DNA of 64,000 nt from Enterococcus sp. DIV1094 (GTDB lineage Bacteria; Bacillota; Bacilli; Lactobacillales; Enterococcaceae). The notes under the pieces were generated by a model, which was given only the letters and a program-made list of their open reading frames with translations, was not told where the DNA came from and searched no databases. The stretch spans positions 310,001 through 374,000 of the forward strand of contig NZ_CP147250.1 in the NCBI RefSeq assembly GCF_017316305.2, in the 5' to 3' direction. How positions within the stretch are numbered: the first letter of the stretch is position 1; every line of letters begins with the position of its first letter. Position numbers and translations under genes: made by a program. This document shows positions 1 through 8,800 of this stretch, one piece after another.

Positions 1-1230
1 ACCAAAAGAAAAATCAATACAAATCCGAAGTGGTTTCAGTTGTTGATCGATCGGTAATGTATCCATCATGACTAGCACATAGTGGAAAAACAGAAATTCT
101 TTTGCCGCCCAGATTTGCTTATTCGCTTTATGTTTTTGAATATACTCTCGACAAAACAAAAAGTACTCTGGATACATTTCATAAAAATAAGTGACGTCCA
201 AATTGTTATTGTCATCCACATTTTCCTCTTTGAAATATTTGATTTTCAAATGTAAGACCGTCAACTGTCTTCTGATTTCCTTTAACTGATTTTCTGATAG
301 AATAAATGATTGCCCAAGTTCTTCAAGAAATAACTCGTTCAACGCGAGTATTTCCTTTTGCGCTACTCCCTCAATAAGTTCAGGATCATTGATGGCTCCT
401 TCGACAACAAGATAAGCAAAAATTTGTTGTGCTTCAATCAACCGCTCTTTTTCCGTGTCGATCTTCGCCTCTTTTTCCAGCCAAGAATAAATGATCCCAA
501 AGAAATCATTTTTTTGTAACGTTTTTTTATTGAACGTCAATCGAGCTTTTTTATTATCGGACATTCGCCAGCCATTCTTTATGCGAATCAAACTCACTGA
601 AAGAAAATGCTGAAGTTTGGATTCACTAAACCCAGTAAATGAAGCGGCAAATTTCGGCTCTAGTGCCCGAATCAATTCTTCTACTTGTTTCGTGATTTCT
701 GCTGGGTATTGAGAATAAGACCGTCCGTATAATTTAGTGAAATAAAACGTCACTAATCCACGTACAGCCCCTTCTTCTCCACTTAACAAAAATTTCTTTG
801 TGACCGTTAAATCTTTAGCGTCTAGTCGTGTGCGCATGTCTTTCAATTTTTGATAGACGAGCGGATGACTGATATAATTTTTGATCGCATAGTCGTTCAC
901 AGATTCGAACGTCTCAAAAAAGATTTCTTGCAGCATCAAAAAACCGAAGGAATGACGAACATACATTTCACCTAGAATCGTCGAATTTCCTCGACCACTC
1001 TCGATCAGTCTCACATTATTTCCTTCAAAAAATAATTGAAATTCATCCGTTAGCCCATAATCCACGAAATCATGCGACAATTCTTCCATTGACTTATTCA
1101 GCAAAAAATAAGAGATATCCAATTCTTCTAACACTTTTTCATGATTTTCAACTAAAAGCGGCTTTGTTTCCAAATAACGTAGCAACTCTAACTTGCGTTG
1201 TGCTGACTTATCTAAAAATAGTTTGAACAT
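1..1230 (-). CDS. Mga-type transcriptional regulator (partial, runs off the window)
   Basis: An uninterrupted frame of 410 codons runs from an ATG at 1230 to the left window edge, so the C-terminus is missing. The first 100 residues look like a helix-turn-helix domain. The segment from about residue 115 to 170 (SHPLVYQKLKDM, then SGEEGAVRGLVTFYFTKLYG) matches the Mga_HTH pattern of Mga/AtxA-type virulence regulators, which are usually about 480-500 aa and often carry PRD-like domains. The start is supported by GAGG eight bases upstream. The gene overlaps the 3' end of the preceding secreted-protein gene by 23 bp, so the two are probably translationally coupled. Being the last gene after a WxL operon, it is likely that operon's own activator. 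That role is inferred from position and family. Confidence 0.75.
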   Translation of the reverse strand, partial: MFKLFLDKSAQRKLELLRYLETKPLLVENHEKVLEELDISYFLLNKSMEELSHDFVDYGLTDEFQLFFEGNNVRLIESGRGNSTILGEMYVRHSFGFLMLQEIFFETFESVNDYAIKNYISHPLVYQKLKDMRTRLDAKDLTVTKKFLLSGEEGAVRGLVTFYFTKLYGRSYSQYPAEITKQVEELIRALEPKFAASFTGFSESKLQHFLSVSLIRIKNGWRMSDNKKARLTFNKKTLQKNDFFGIIYSWLEKEAKIDTEKERLIEAQQIFAYLVVEGAINDPELIEGVAQKEILALNELFLEELGQSFILSENQLKEIRRQLTVLHLKIKYFKEENVDDNNNLDVTYFYEMYPEYFLFCREYIQKHKANKQIWAAKEFLFFHYVLVMMDTLPIDQQLKPLRICIDFSFG

Positions 1231-1771
1231 TTTGATTTCCTCTACCTTCTGGTTTTTCTCCATAGAGTATCGTACCTGAAAATAAATAACTCATTGCTGC
1301 CAATTGACCATTCTCTGAATTAGCGGAACCAGCCCCACTTGACTGCGGTAACATCACTTGATTATGTGGGTGATTATCAGAAAAAAAATCATCATCTAAG
1401 GTTATTTTACGTGATGTACTAGCTATTTGGCTAATAATATTATTCTGGTTATCCAATAATTTTGGTCTAGGTGATTTTTTTTCTTTAGGGATTGAAAGAT
1501 TTGGATAGAACAATTCATTTTCTTCTTTTTTTTTCACTTCTTGCTTATCGTTATTTATAATTGCAATATCTTGTGATTGTTCAGTTTGTTCAACTTCCGT
1601 CTCTTCCTCGCCTGTTACAGGTAATTCGGGAGTGAATGGTTCAATTTGGATATGTTCTGTCGGATTCAATGGATCATAAATGATCGTTTCTGCATGTGTG
1701 TATACTGAAGATTCGAAGTAGACGACAGCAAATAAAAGTGTTCCTAATATCGCGATTTTTTGTCTTTTCAT
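1208..1771 (-). CDS. Secreted protein of unknown function, coupled to the Mga-type regulator
   Basis: This 187-aa protein has an N-terminal signal peptide (positive MKRQK, hydrophobic core, likely cleavage after THA near residue 27). An acidic, Glu/Thr/Gln-rich stretch (45-85) and a low-complexity C-terminus follow. I recognise no domain. It has no C-terminal membrane segment, so an LPVTG string near residue 50 is not a sorting signal. The PLNPTEHI-type linker resembles the proline-rich linkers of the neighbouring WxL proteins. GAGGAG supports the start. An intrinsic terminator (1829-1876) separates it from the WxL-interacting protein gene, so it may be read from a local promoter, by read-through, or both. 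Its end overlaps the regulator start by 23 bp, which hints at a shared regulatory role. Confidence 0.6.
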   Translation of the reverse strand: MKRQKIAILGTLLFAVVYFESSVYTHAETIIYDPLNPTEHIQIEPFTPELPVTGEEETEVEQTEQSQDIAIINNDKQEVKKKEENELFYPNLSIPKEKKSPRPKLLDNQNNIISQIASTSRKITLDDDFFSDNHPHNQVMLPQSSGAGSANSENGQLAAMSYLFSGTILYGEKPEGRGNQNVQTIFR

Positions 1772-1828
1772 TTTTTCTCCTCTTTTTTGATCAGTCGTCT
1801 TAAATAAATAAAATTATGTGATTCAAGC

Positions 1829-1876
1829 AAAAATTGTCTGACTGATCTTGTCAATTTGATCAGTCAGACGTTTTTT
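1829..1876 (-). terminator. Intrinsic terminator inside the WxL locus
   Basis: A perfect 12-bp stem (GTCTGACTGATC with GATCAGTCAGAC, 10-base loop) has T-rich runs on both sides, so it can act in either direction. On the minus strand it lies directly after the WxL-interacting protein gene and before the secreted protein/regulator pair. Confidence 0.8.
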
Positions 1877-1891
1877 TATCAGGGATTGATA

Positions 1892-2983
1892 TTATTTATT
1901 TTCAGATTTCTCTTCATCTTTTTGTTTTTTTCTTTTCCAAATAATAAAAATCAGTAAAAGAAGCAATAATAATAAGATACCGAATAATACATACATCCAC
2001 GTATTGTCTTGTTCGATCGTCACATCTTTTTCATTTAACTCTCTAGCCACTTCGCCTTTTATTTCAAAGTCTTTTTCAAATTCCCATTTATATTTATAGG
2101 TTTCCTCAGTTCCGCTAGAAGTTTTAACTTTATACTCCCCGTCTTCTGCTTTTTCACCGTATGCAGTCATCTTCATCGTATACTTACCCGCTTCCAACTT
2201 TTCACCGTTCAATGAAATCGGATAATCAAAGTGAGAATTAGGTGCCATTTGCATGCTTTCCGTTTGACTCTCATATAGCGTTTCATCTGATCCTTGTTTC
2301 GTGATCGTTGTTGCTACATTCAATTGATTCAAATAAGCTGCTTCAGGATTTTGCAAATGAACATTGATCACATTTCTAGCATTGACTTGTGCTGGTTCCA
2401 CTTTCGTTGCTTTCAGGTCAGGTTGGACTGCTGTCATCGTTTGACGAATCAATAACGCCACCACATAAGAGTATTCATTTTTGATCGCTAATCCCTTATC
2501 TTCTGACGAAGAATCTTGGGTATCATCAGACTTTTCTTTAAAAGTGATCCCGCCTGCCATAACGCCATCAAATTTTTCTGCTGGCATAGTCACAGTGATT
2601 GGCACTGTCACCTCTGCATGTTTTGGTAAAGTTACTTCAGGTTCAGCTTTCGCATAATCCTTTAAATTATAAACTAAACTGTCATCGGGTTCAATTTTAT
2701 TTTCACCATACTCCACCACACCATTCAAGTTGGTCGTTGCACTATTGATGGTCGTTTCGATCGTTAAATCTTTGTCTGTATCATTGCGTAATTGGACTTC
2801 GATTGTTTGCTGCTTATCTGGCTCCATCAATAAATCAAAATAGGTTTTTTCTTTATCGATCTGGTTTTCCGGAATGACTGGCGTCACGGCAAAATTAAAT
2901 TCTGAGGCAAAAGCTGATTGACCTGGTAACACACTTATCATGGCAACAAAGAGACTGACAATAAGGATAAATCTTTTTTTCAT
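1892..2983 (-). CDS. WxL-interacting membrane protein (DUF916/DUF3324 family)
   Basis: This 363-aa protein has a signal peptide (1-26), a beta-rich extracellular part with NFAVTPVIPENQ at the mature N-terminus (typical of DUF916) and a second DUF3324-like domain (about 160-310). One transmembrane helix near residues 330-349 is followed by a basic, charged tail (KRKKQKDEEK). In Lactobacillales these WxL-interacting proteins are found in every WxL operon and are thought to hold WxL proteins at the cell surface and contact peptidoglycan. Length and topology fit the family. It lies 150 bp after the last WxL gene, separated from it by a hairpin-containing spacer. Confidence 0.9.
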   Translation of the reverse strand: MKKRFILIVSLFVAMISVLPGQSAFASEFNFAVTPVIPENQIDKEKTYFDLLMEPDKQQTIEVQLRNDTDKDLTIETTINSATTNLNGVVEYGENKIEPDDSLVYNLKDYAKAEPEVTLPKHAEVTVPITVTMPAEKFDGVMAGGITFKEKSDDTQDSSSEDKGLAIKNEYSYVVALLIRQTMTAVQPDLKATKVEPAQVNARNVINVHLQNPEAAYLNQLNVATTITKQGSDETLYESQTESMQMAPNSHFDYPISLNGEKLEAGKYTMKMTAYGEKAEDGEYKVKTSSGTEETYKYKWEFEKDFEIKGEVARELNEKDVTIEQDNTWMYVLFGILLLLLLLLIFIIWKRKKQKDEEKSENK

Positions 2984-3135
2984 AATTTTTTTAACTCCCT
3001 GATAAATTAGATGTTAGGTGAGGGTATAGAAGAAGTGTCTAGCTCCGAGAACGGCAACTTCTGGCACTTCTTCCTCTCGCCGTGATTAAGGTCAAAACAA
3101 GTCTTTTACACTTGTTTTGACCACGATTATTTCTT
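2984..3135 (-). other. Hairpin-rich spacer in the WxL operon
   Basis: The spacer contains a perfect 13-bp stem at 3090-3122 (GGTCAAAACAAGT with its complement, 7-base loop) with no T-run after it in either direction. It also contains GAAGTGTCTAGCTCCGAGAA at about 3030-3050, which recurs nearly unchanged at about 32425-32445. It may be a processing or stability element in the mRNA, or a copy of a dispersed repeat. Confidence 0.5.
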
Positions 3136-3873
3136 TTAGTTTCCTGGTGCGTCTGTTAAAGTCCAAGTGAAAGTTGTTTTGTAAGCTTTCGCGTATTTTG
3201 TTGTTGAACCTGGCACTTCTAATGCAATACTGTTTTTTGCAGTATCAACTGAATTTCCCCAGTCCATCAAATACGTTCCGGCACCTTCACCGTCTTTTGC
3301 GCTCATAACTAATGATTCACTACCGCTTGGGTCTAAGCTGAAAGTTGCAACGCCTGTTGGTTTTGCTGATTGTGAACCAGTCACGACATTACCGTTTGAT
3401 AATGTGATTTTTGCACCAGTCAATTCTTGATCTTCTGCTGTTTTGAATTGTGCATTTTGTTTCACTTTCAATGTCCAACCTGTTTCAGTTCCGCGGTTGT
3501 CAGATACTTGAACAAAGTTTGGTCCTTCTTTTTCAATATCACTTGCATCTTTATATTTTTGTGCTGCAGCATAGTATGTTTGTGTTGTAGATGTGATTTT
3601 TTGTTCCCCAAATGCTAGACTTGAAGCAAAGTCGATTGACAATGGACCGTTTGTACCTGGTTCTGGTTTACCGTCTGGTGTTGTTGGGTCAACAGGTGTC
3701 ACCGGTTGTTCAGGATCAAGTGGATCAACTGGATCAGTTGTATCTGTATTTGGTACATAATTGATGACACCGTTTGATGTATATTCCCCACCATCAGCTG
3801 CTGCTACGCTAACTGTGCTGAATACTCCGCCTAATAACATTGTTGATAATAAGATCATTTGTGATTTTTTCAT
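3136..3873 (-). CDS. WxL domain surface protein (small paralogue 3)
   Basis: A 245-aa protein if started at the inner ATG. The layout is a signal peptide ending in VAAA, a Pro/Asp-rich linker (DPVDPLDPEQPVTPVDP, about 45-70), the conserved LSIDFASS-FGEQKI segment, and a C-terminal WxL domain with its two motifs (GWTLKV at about 150 and TFTWTLTDAPG at the end). WxL domains bind peptidoglycan non-covalently in low-GC Gram-positives. An upstream ATG at 3888 is possible, but the ATG at 3873 has GGAG at a normal distance and gives the same MKK-type start as its paralogues. It lies just after the next paralogue, in one operon. Confidence 0.9.
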   Translation of the reverse strand: MKKSQMILLSTMLLGGVFSTVSVAAADGGEYTSNGVINYVPNTDTTDPVDPLDPEQPVTPVDPTTPDGKPEPGTNGPLSIDFASSLAFGEQKITSTTQTYYAAAQKYKDASDIEKEGPNFVQVSDNRGTETGWTLKVKQNAQFKTAEDQELTGAKITLSNGNVVTGSQSAKPTGVATFSLDPSGSESLVMSAKDGEGAGTYLMDWGNSVDTAKNSIALEVPGSTTKYAKAYKTTFTWTLTDAPGN

Positions 3874-3890
3874 TTTGATTTTCTCCATTC

Positions 3891-4679
3891 TTAATTTCCT
3901 GGTGTATCAGATAGATTCCAGGTTAATATTGTTGAATATGTGACCGCATCTTTTGGTGTTTTACCTGGGATGGTCAATGACACACTTTTTGTGATCACTG
4001 AGGACACATCTTTATTTCTTTGGTCTTTTGTTGTGACTGTCTCCACTTTGTCACCCCATGCTTCGATCCATGTCCCTGAACCAGCATCTGATTCTGCACT
4101 TAGTACGATCGATTCTGCCCCATTTGGATCTAAGGCGATTTCAGTGGTAGCAGTTGGTGCAGCTACACCTTCTGCATTTGATTTAACGACTGGATCCAGT
4201 AATTGGATCACTGCACCAGTCAAAGTTTTGTTTAATGTTTCATCATTCTGGAATTGACCGTTTTGACATACTTTCAATGTCCAACCGGCATTGTTGCCTC
4301 GGTGATCAGACACTTGAACATAATCCGGTGTCACTAGATCAGAAAGTGAGCCGTCGTCATTTACATACGTTTGTGCTTTGGCATAATACGTTTCTGTTTT
4401 GTTCGAGATCTTATTCATACCGAAATCAAAGCTTGAAGCAAAGTCAATCGATAGAGGGCCTTTGGTTCCTGGTTCTGGATCCGTTCCATCTGGATTGGTT
4501 GGATGAACCGGTTTATCTGGATCTGGGTCTATCGGATTGACTGGCTCAGTTGGATCAGTATCCGGTACAAAATTAACGGTACCATTACTTTCGTACTTCG
4601 CCTGATCGACCGCTTGGACGGTAGTCGTTACTCCTGTCAAAAGACTAATGATCATTAAACCACTTACTGTTTTTTTCAT
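3891..4679 (-). CDS. WxL domain surface protein (small paralogue 2)
   Basis: This 262-aa protein is organised like its neighbours: signal peptide (1-25), the ESNGTVNFVPDTDPTEP stretch, a Pro/Asp linker, LSIDFASSFDFG, then a WxL domain with GWTLKV and a terminal TWNLSDTPG. The ATG at 4679 follows GGAGG, so the TTG four codons upstream is not needed. The middle of the WxL domain is about 20 residues longer than in the paralogues. Local duplication followed by divergence is the simplest origin of the three genes. The protein probably sits non-covalently on the wall with help from the DUF916 protein. Confidence 0.9.
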   Translation of the reverse strand: MKKTVSGLMIISLLTGVTTTVQAVDQAKYESNGTVNFVPDTDPTEPVNPIDPDPDKPVHPTNPDGTDPEPGTKGPLSIDFASSFDFGMNKISNKTETYYAKAQTYVNDDGSLSDLVTPDYVQVSDHRGNNAGWTLKVCQNGQFQNDETLNKTLTGAVIQLLDPVVKSNAEGVAAPTATTEIALDPNGAESIVLSAESDAGSGTWIEAWGDKVETVTTKDQRNKDVSSVITKSVSLTIPGKTPKDAVTYSTILTWNLSDTPGN

Positions 4680-4718
4680 GCGATCCTCCAAAGTGATTTA
4701 TTTCCTAAGTCTTTTGGT

Positions 4719-5444
4719 TTATGGTGCAGGAGTAGATTTAAGGCTCCATGTCAACGTTGTGCTATATTCTTTCGCCAATTTGACTGTTTTACCTGGTACG
4801 TTAAGTTTTACAGCACTTGCACCTTCTGTAGAATCTGCACCAAATTTGTAGATCCAAGTCCCCATTCCTTTACCTGCATCCGCAGTCATCAAAACTGATT
4901 CGCTACCAGGTGTCAATGTGTTTTGAGTCACTAGGTCTGGTTTGTATTGATCATCCATGATCGATGCGCTTGCGCCATTACTTAATGATAGAACCGCGCC
5001 AGATAATTCTTCGTCTGCGGCAGTTTTGAATTGGCTGTCTTGAGTCACAGATAATGTCCAACCTTCTTGTGTTCCACGTTTGTCTGTTACTTGCACGTAG
5101 TTTGGACCGTCAGTACCATCTTTAAATGTTTGGATCTGTGCATAGTAGTCTTTAGTAACAGTAGTGATTTTTTGTTTCCCAAATTGGAAGCTTGAAGCAA
5201 AATCAATTGATAGAGGTCCATTTGTACCTGGCTTTGGTCCAGTTGGATCAGTTGGATCAACTGGCTCTACCGGATTTGTTGGATCAGTTGGGTCAACTGG
5301 ATCAGTTGGATCTGTATCTGCTTCAAATGCGATCACACCGTTTGTTTCATAGCTTGCAGTTTCATCTGCAGCAAACACTGTGCTTGTTCCTAATAATGTA
5401 CTGAATAAAATAATCCCCGCTGTTAACATCGTTGTCTTTTTCAT
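4719..5444 (-). CDS. WxL domain surface protein (small paralogue 1)
   Basis: This 241-aa protein has a signal peptide ending VFAA, a long PTDPVDP-type linker (45-75), LSIDFASSFQFGKQKI, and a C-terminal WxL domain (GWTLSV near 135 and TLTWSLKSTP at the end). Its start codon overlaps the stop of the preceding LPXTG gene (ATGA), which indicates translational coupling. The linker is encoded by an imperfect GGATCAGTT/GGATCAACT DNA repeat and is likely to vary in length between strains. Confidence 0.9.
   Translation of the reverse strand: MKKTTMLTAGIILFSTLLGTSTVFAADETASYETNGVIAFEADTDPTDPVDPTDPTNPVEPVDPTDPTGPKPGTNGPLSIDFASSFQFGKQKITTVTKDYYAQIQTFKDGTDGPNYVQVTDKRGTQEGWTLSVTQDSQFKTAADEELSGAVLSLSNGASASIMDDQYKPDLVTQNTLTPGSESVLMTADAGKGMGTWIYKFGADSTEGASAVKLNVPGKTVKLAKEYSTTLTWSLKSTPAP
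5233..5318 (-). repeat. Imperfect tandem repeat encoding the Pro-Thr-Asp linker
   Basis: Units of about 9-18 bp built on GGATCAGTTGGATCAACTGG recur in the linker of small WxL paralogue 1 and code for repeated PTDP/PVDP. Shorter versions occur in the other two paralogues. Slippage could change the linker length. Confidence 0.7.
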
Positions 5445-5827
5445 TTTTCTCTTTTTCTCCTTTTCATAACAATAATTAGCAATACGATCAATAGAAGGAA
5501 GCTTCCAATCATCGTAAATTGTTTACTCACATAATCCCCAGTTTTTGGTAACTGTTTGCTATCTCCTTGCGACACTTCATTTGGATTCGCATTTATTTCA
5601 TTTTCTCCAGAAGGTGATTGATTTTCTTGGGAAGAACTAGGCGAAGTAACATCACCTACTCCTTCTTCAGAACTTGAACTGCTTTCGTCCTCTGGATATT
5701 CGTAAGTGCCATAAAAACCTGTAACACCTTCACTTTTGATTGATTGATCCTCTTCTGCGAAACCAATTGGTGTCAGACTGAAAAGTAGTCCTAACATCAA
5801 GAGGATCTTCCACCTTTTTTTCTTCAT
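5441..5827 (-). CDS. Small LPXTG-anchored surface protein of the WxL locus
   Basis: A 128-aa precursor: signal peptide (1-24, FA at its end), a short conserved-looking GFYGTYEYPEDES segment, a Ser/Glu/Asn-rich low-complexity stalk (45-90), then the sorting signal LPKTG followed by a hydrophobic helix and the basic tail KRRKREK. A small LPXTG protein is a standard member of enterococcal WxL loci. Its sortase may be the class A enzyme at 39.6 kb. The ATG at 5827 follows AAGGTGG, and an in-frame GTG three codons earlier is less likely. It overlaps the next gene by 4 bp. Confidence 0.88.
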   Translation of the reverse strand: MKKKRWKILLMLGLLFSLTPIGFAEEDQSIKSEGVTGFYGTYEYPEDESSSSSEEGVGDVTSPSSSQENQSPSGENEINANPNEVSQGDSKQLPKTGDYVSKQFTMIGSFLLLIVLLIIVMKRRKREK

Positions 5828-5862
5828 TTTACCCACCTTTTTCTCTAACGTTATGCTTTTTC

Positions 5863-8800
5863 CTATGGATTACCTGGTGCTGAAACTAACGACCATGATA
5901 ATGTTCCTTGGTAACTTCCGACTTTTTGTTTTTCCGGAGGAACAGTTAACTTGATCCCTTTGTTTTTCGCTTGATCCCATTCTTGATTCACAAGATATTC
6001 GCCATTTGTCGTTAATGTCTTTTCTTCCACAATCACTGCATTTGGTCCAAGCACTGTATTTGTTGTCCCATCTGTGAATGAAAGTGCGTTAGAAAGTTGG
6101 GTGTTTCCAGAAGTCAAAGGTTGTTTTTCAGTGACTGTCAATTGCCAGTTGTCTCGTTCGGAACCTCTTGTATCTTTTACAATCAAATCACCTTCGATCA
6201 GTGGCCAATAGGTTTGAGTCGTTGACTTGACTTTTTGCGTTTCGAAATTCATCGTTTTTGGTACTTCTTTTAATTCCAAAGTGCCGGTAATTGCTACATT
6301 GACTGTTTTTTCAGCCGTTATGCCATTTAATTGATAGCTATACGTCGTTGAAACATTTTTTAAGACTTCTGCTTCGGTCGTATTCTTGATCGCTGAAAAC
6401 GTCGCGTCCGCTAACGTTGGCACTTGATTGGCACTACCGTCTGCTAAAATGACTTGCGCCATGGTTCGTTGAGCCAAATCTTGTTGTGCCGACAAAGCAT
6501 TGGCATCTGCTAAGCTCATACGAACATCCTTTGCATAGACTGCAAAATAGCGATCGCTTGAAATCTCTGCTTCATTTTTCACAACGATCAAGTTTGCTTG
6601 TTGTTCCTTTTCATTTCCAGTCGTGCCGACTTTGTAATCAATGACATGTTTTCTTGAAACTTCATCTGTCGCTAATGGCTGTTTGATTTCATCCATCACA
6701 TCAGCTGTGATTGAATCGGTAAAGAACGGACGCCCTTTGGCTTCCATTAGTGATAAGATGGATTGTTTATCAACTAAATCGGCTGCTTCTTTTTCAGAAA
6801 TGATCACATTTCTAGCTGAAAGCTCTGCTTCATTTGAATATTTTACTTTGACTTCATAGCTGTATTCGCTATCTGGCGATTGCCAATCAATCGTTGAAGA
6901 ATCTTTTTGTTCCGCAATCTTTGTAGGCGCCTCACCATTTTTTGAACTAGTGATCTCAGCTTGGTACAACCATGAACCAGTTGCTTGTGTTTCAGGCTCA
7001 AAGCTCAATTTTGGCGTAATACCCTTTCCTGAGGGAATCAGCAAACGTCCTTTTTGAACTTTCGTACCCGCCGTTTCGGTTCCCCAAGCATTCAAGACTA
7101 ACGGTGCATTTCCTTCTTTCACTTCACTGACATTGTGGAAAATGCTTCCTTCACCTTGCGCAATTCCTGGATTTTCTACTTCATAATCGATGATTGAACC
7201 AGGAATCGCGATACCATAACCACTACCCGTTTTCGAAACATCGTTATCCCCGATGAAGCTTTTTCCAGTTGCTTTTTCCGTCCCTCTAAAATTCAAAGGT
7301 GTAAGTTTCGTGGCATTCGCAATCGTTGGATTGATCGTCAAGACTTGATACGCTTTATTTGCACCGAACCATGTACCGGTACTATCTACTTGTGTTGCTG
7401 AATCTCCAGTAGTTGGTTTGATCCAGACTAATTCATCTTTTGCTGGATCAGGAAATTCGATATCTGAAATATTGACTTTTCCTGTTCCCGGAATCGTTTC
7501 TAAAGTAGCTTCATCTTCAATAGTCAATTTAGCTGCTGAAACTAAATTACTAGAATTTGACACGCCGATCCCTGCATTTTTTGAAAGATGGATATCCCCA
7601 AATGAATGATAGGTCGTTGCATGATTGGCTGCCGTAGCAGATAACCCATTTTTGATATTTCCGCCGTTTGCCATCAATTTCAATCCGTTCGTGACGTTTA
7701 GTTCAGTAAAATTGACGATTCCTAAGCCAGTAAGATTGAGTGGATCTGTTTGATATTTGCCCGTACCGTCCACATTTTCACCAAAATTGAACACTACTTT
7801 GTTTGTGCTGGCACTAGCAATCGTATTTGTAAAGTTATCACTTGCTGAACCACCAGATAAACCATTGATGCTAGCAGCACCTTGAACATTTGCCGTAACA
7901 TTTCTCAAAATTTTTCCACTGCTGATGTTTGAATATTGTGTAGCATAGAGATTACCGATACTAGAACCGTCCGCTTGGATATTCATCTTGATCGACCCAT
8001 TTTTAGTGTAAGTAGCGTTCGTTCCGCCATCACCATAAATGCTCGCACCGTTTAATGAATCAACACCTGGTTTGGTAAAAATATTCAAGGTAATCGTATT
8101 ATCGGTATTGGTTCCCAAGGTCGTGTTTTGTCCATAAGGTCGCCCACCTGTAATATAGGTGTTACCCGGTAATTTGAATTCACCATCATAGTTTCGTAAA
8201 TCAATGAGTAGACTTGCATTTCCAAGTAGTGTACCAGAGTTCGTAATACCGCCGGAAAATCCATTAGAACCCGTCCGCGGAGTACCAGAGAAGTTACCAC
8301 CATAGATTCGATTATCTGAATTCCCAGTAATCGTATGATCACCACTAGCTCCATATGAAGCACCCATCGATGCATTGATGACTCCTTCATAGACTGTGAC
8401 ACCAACATTCCCTATATCTTTGGCATCATTCCAACCACCGCCGGATAAGAACCAGTCTACTTGCCCATTATAAACAGTCGTTTGTCCGTTGCCGTATACA
8501 CGAGCTCCGTTATATCCAGTACCTTCCAATGTATCTGTGATCCCGCCATTCAGCGTATTAGAACTATTTCCTTCGATAACTCCAGAATAAGATCCCCCAT
8601 ACGTCCAACGTGCGATCGTATTATTCAAAACTGTTTTGGTATCTCCTTTGATGTAGATGTCCCACGTATTGTTCGTAGCAGGGTAGCCACCGCCACCTAC
8701 AATATCCCAGCCAGAGTTATTTCCTCGACTTTTATTTGTTGTCGAATAATCAAAGCTAGTTGGTCTAGAACCAGAATAAGCTAAGCCATCTCCTCCGGCA

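Noticed and set aside
1600..1625. LPVTG string in the 187-aa secreted protein
   Set aside because: It lies near residue 50 with no following hydrophobic helix or basic tail, so it is not a sortase signal.
3090..3122. Perfect 13-bp hairpin as a terminator
   Set aside because: No T-run on either strand, so kept only as a structured spacer.
5164..5404. Plus-strand frames over the small WxL linker
   Set aside because: They are produced by the GGATCAGTT repeat read on the other strand.
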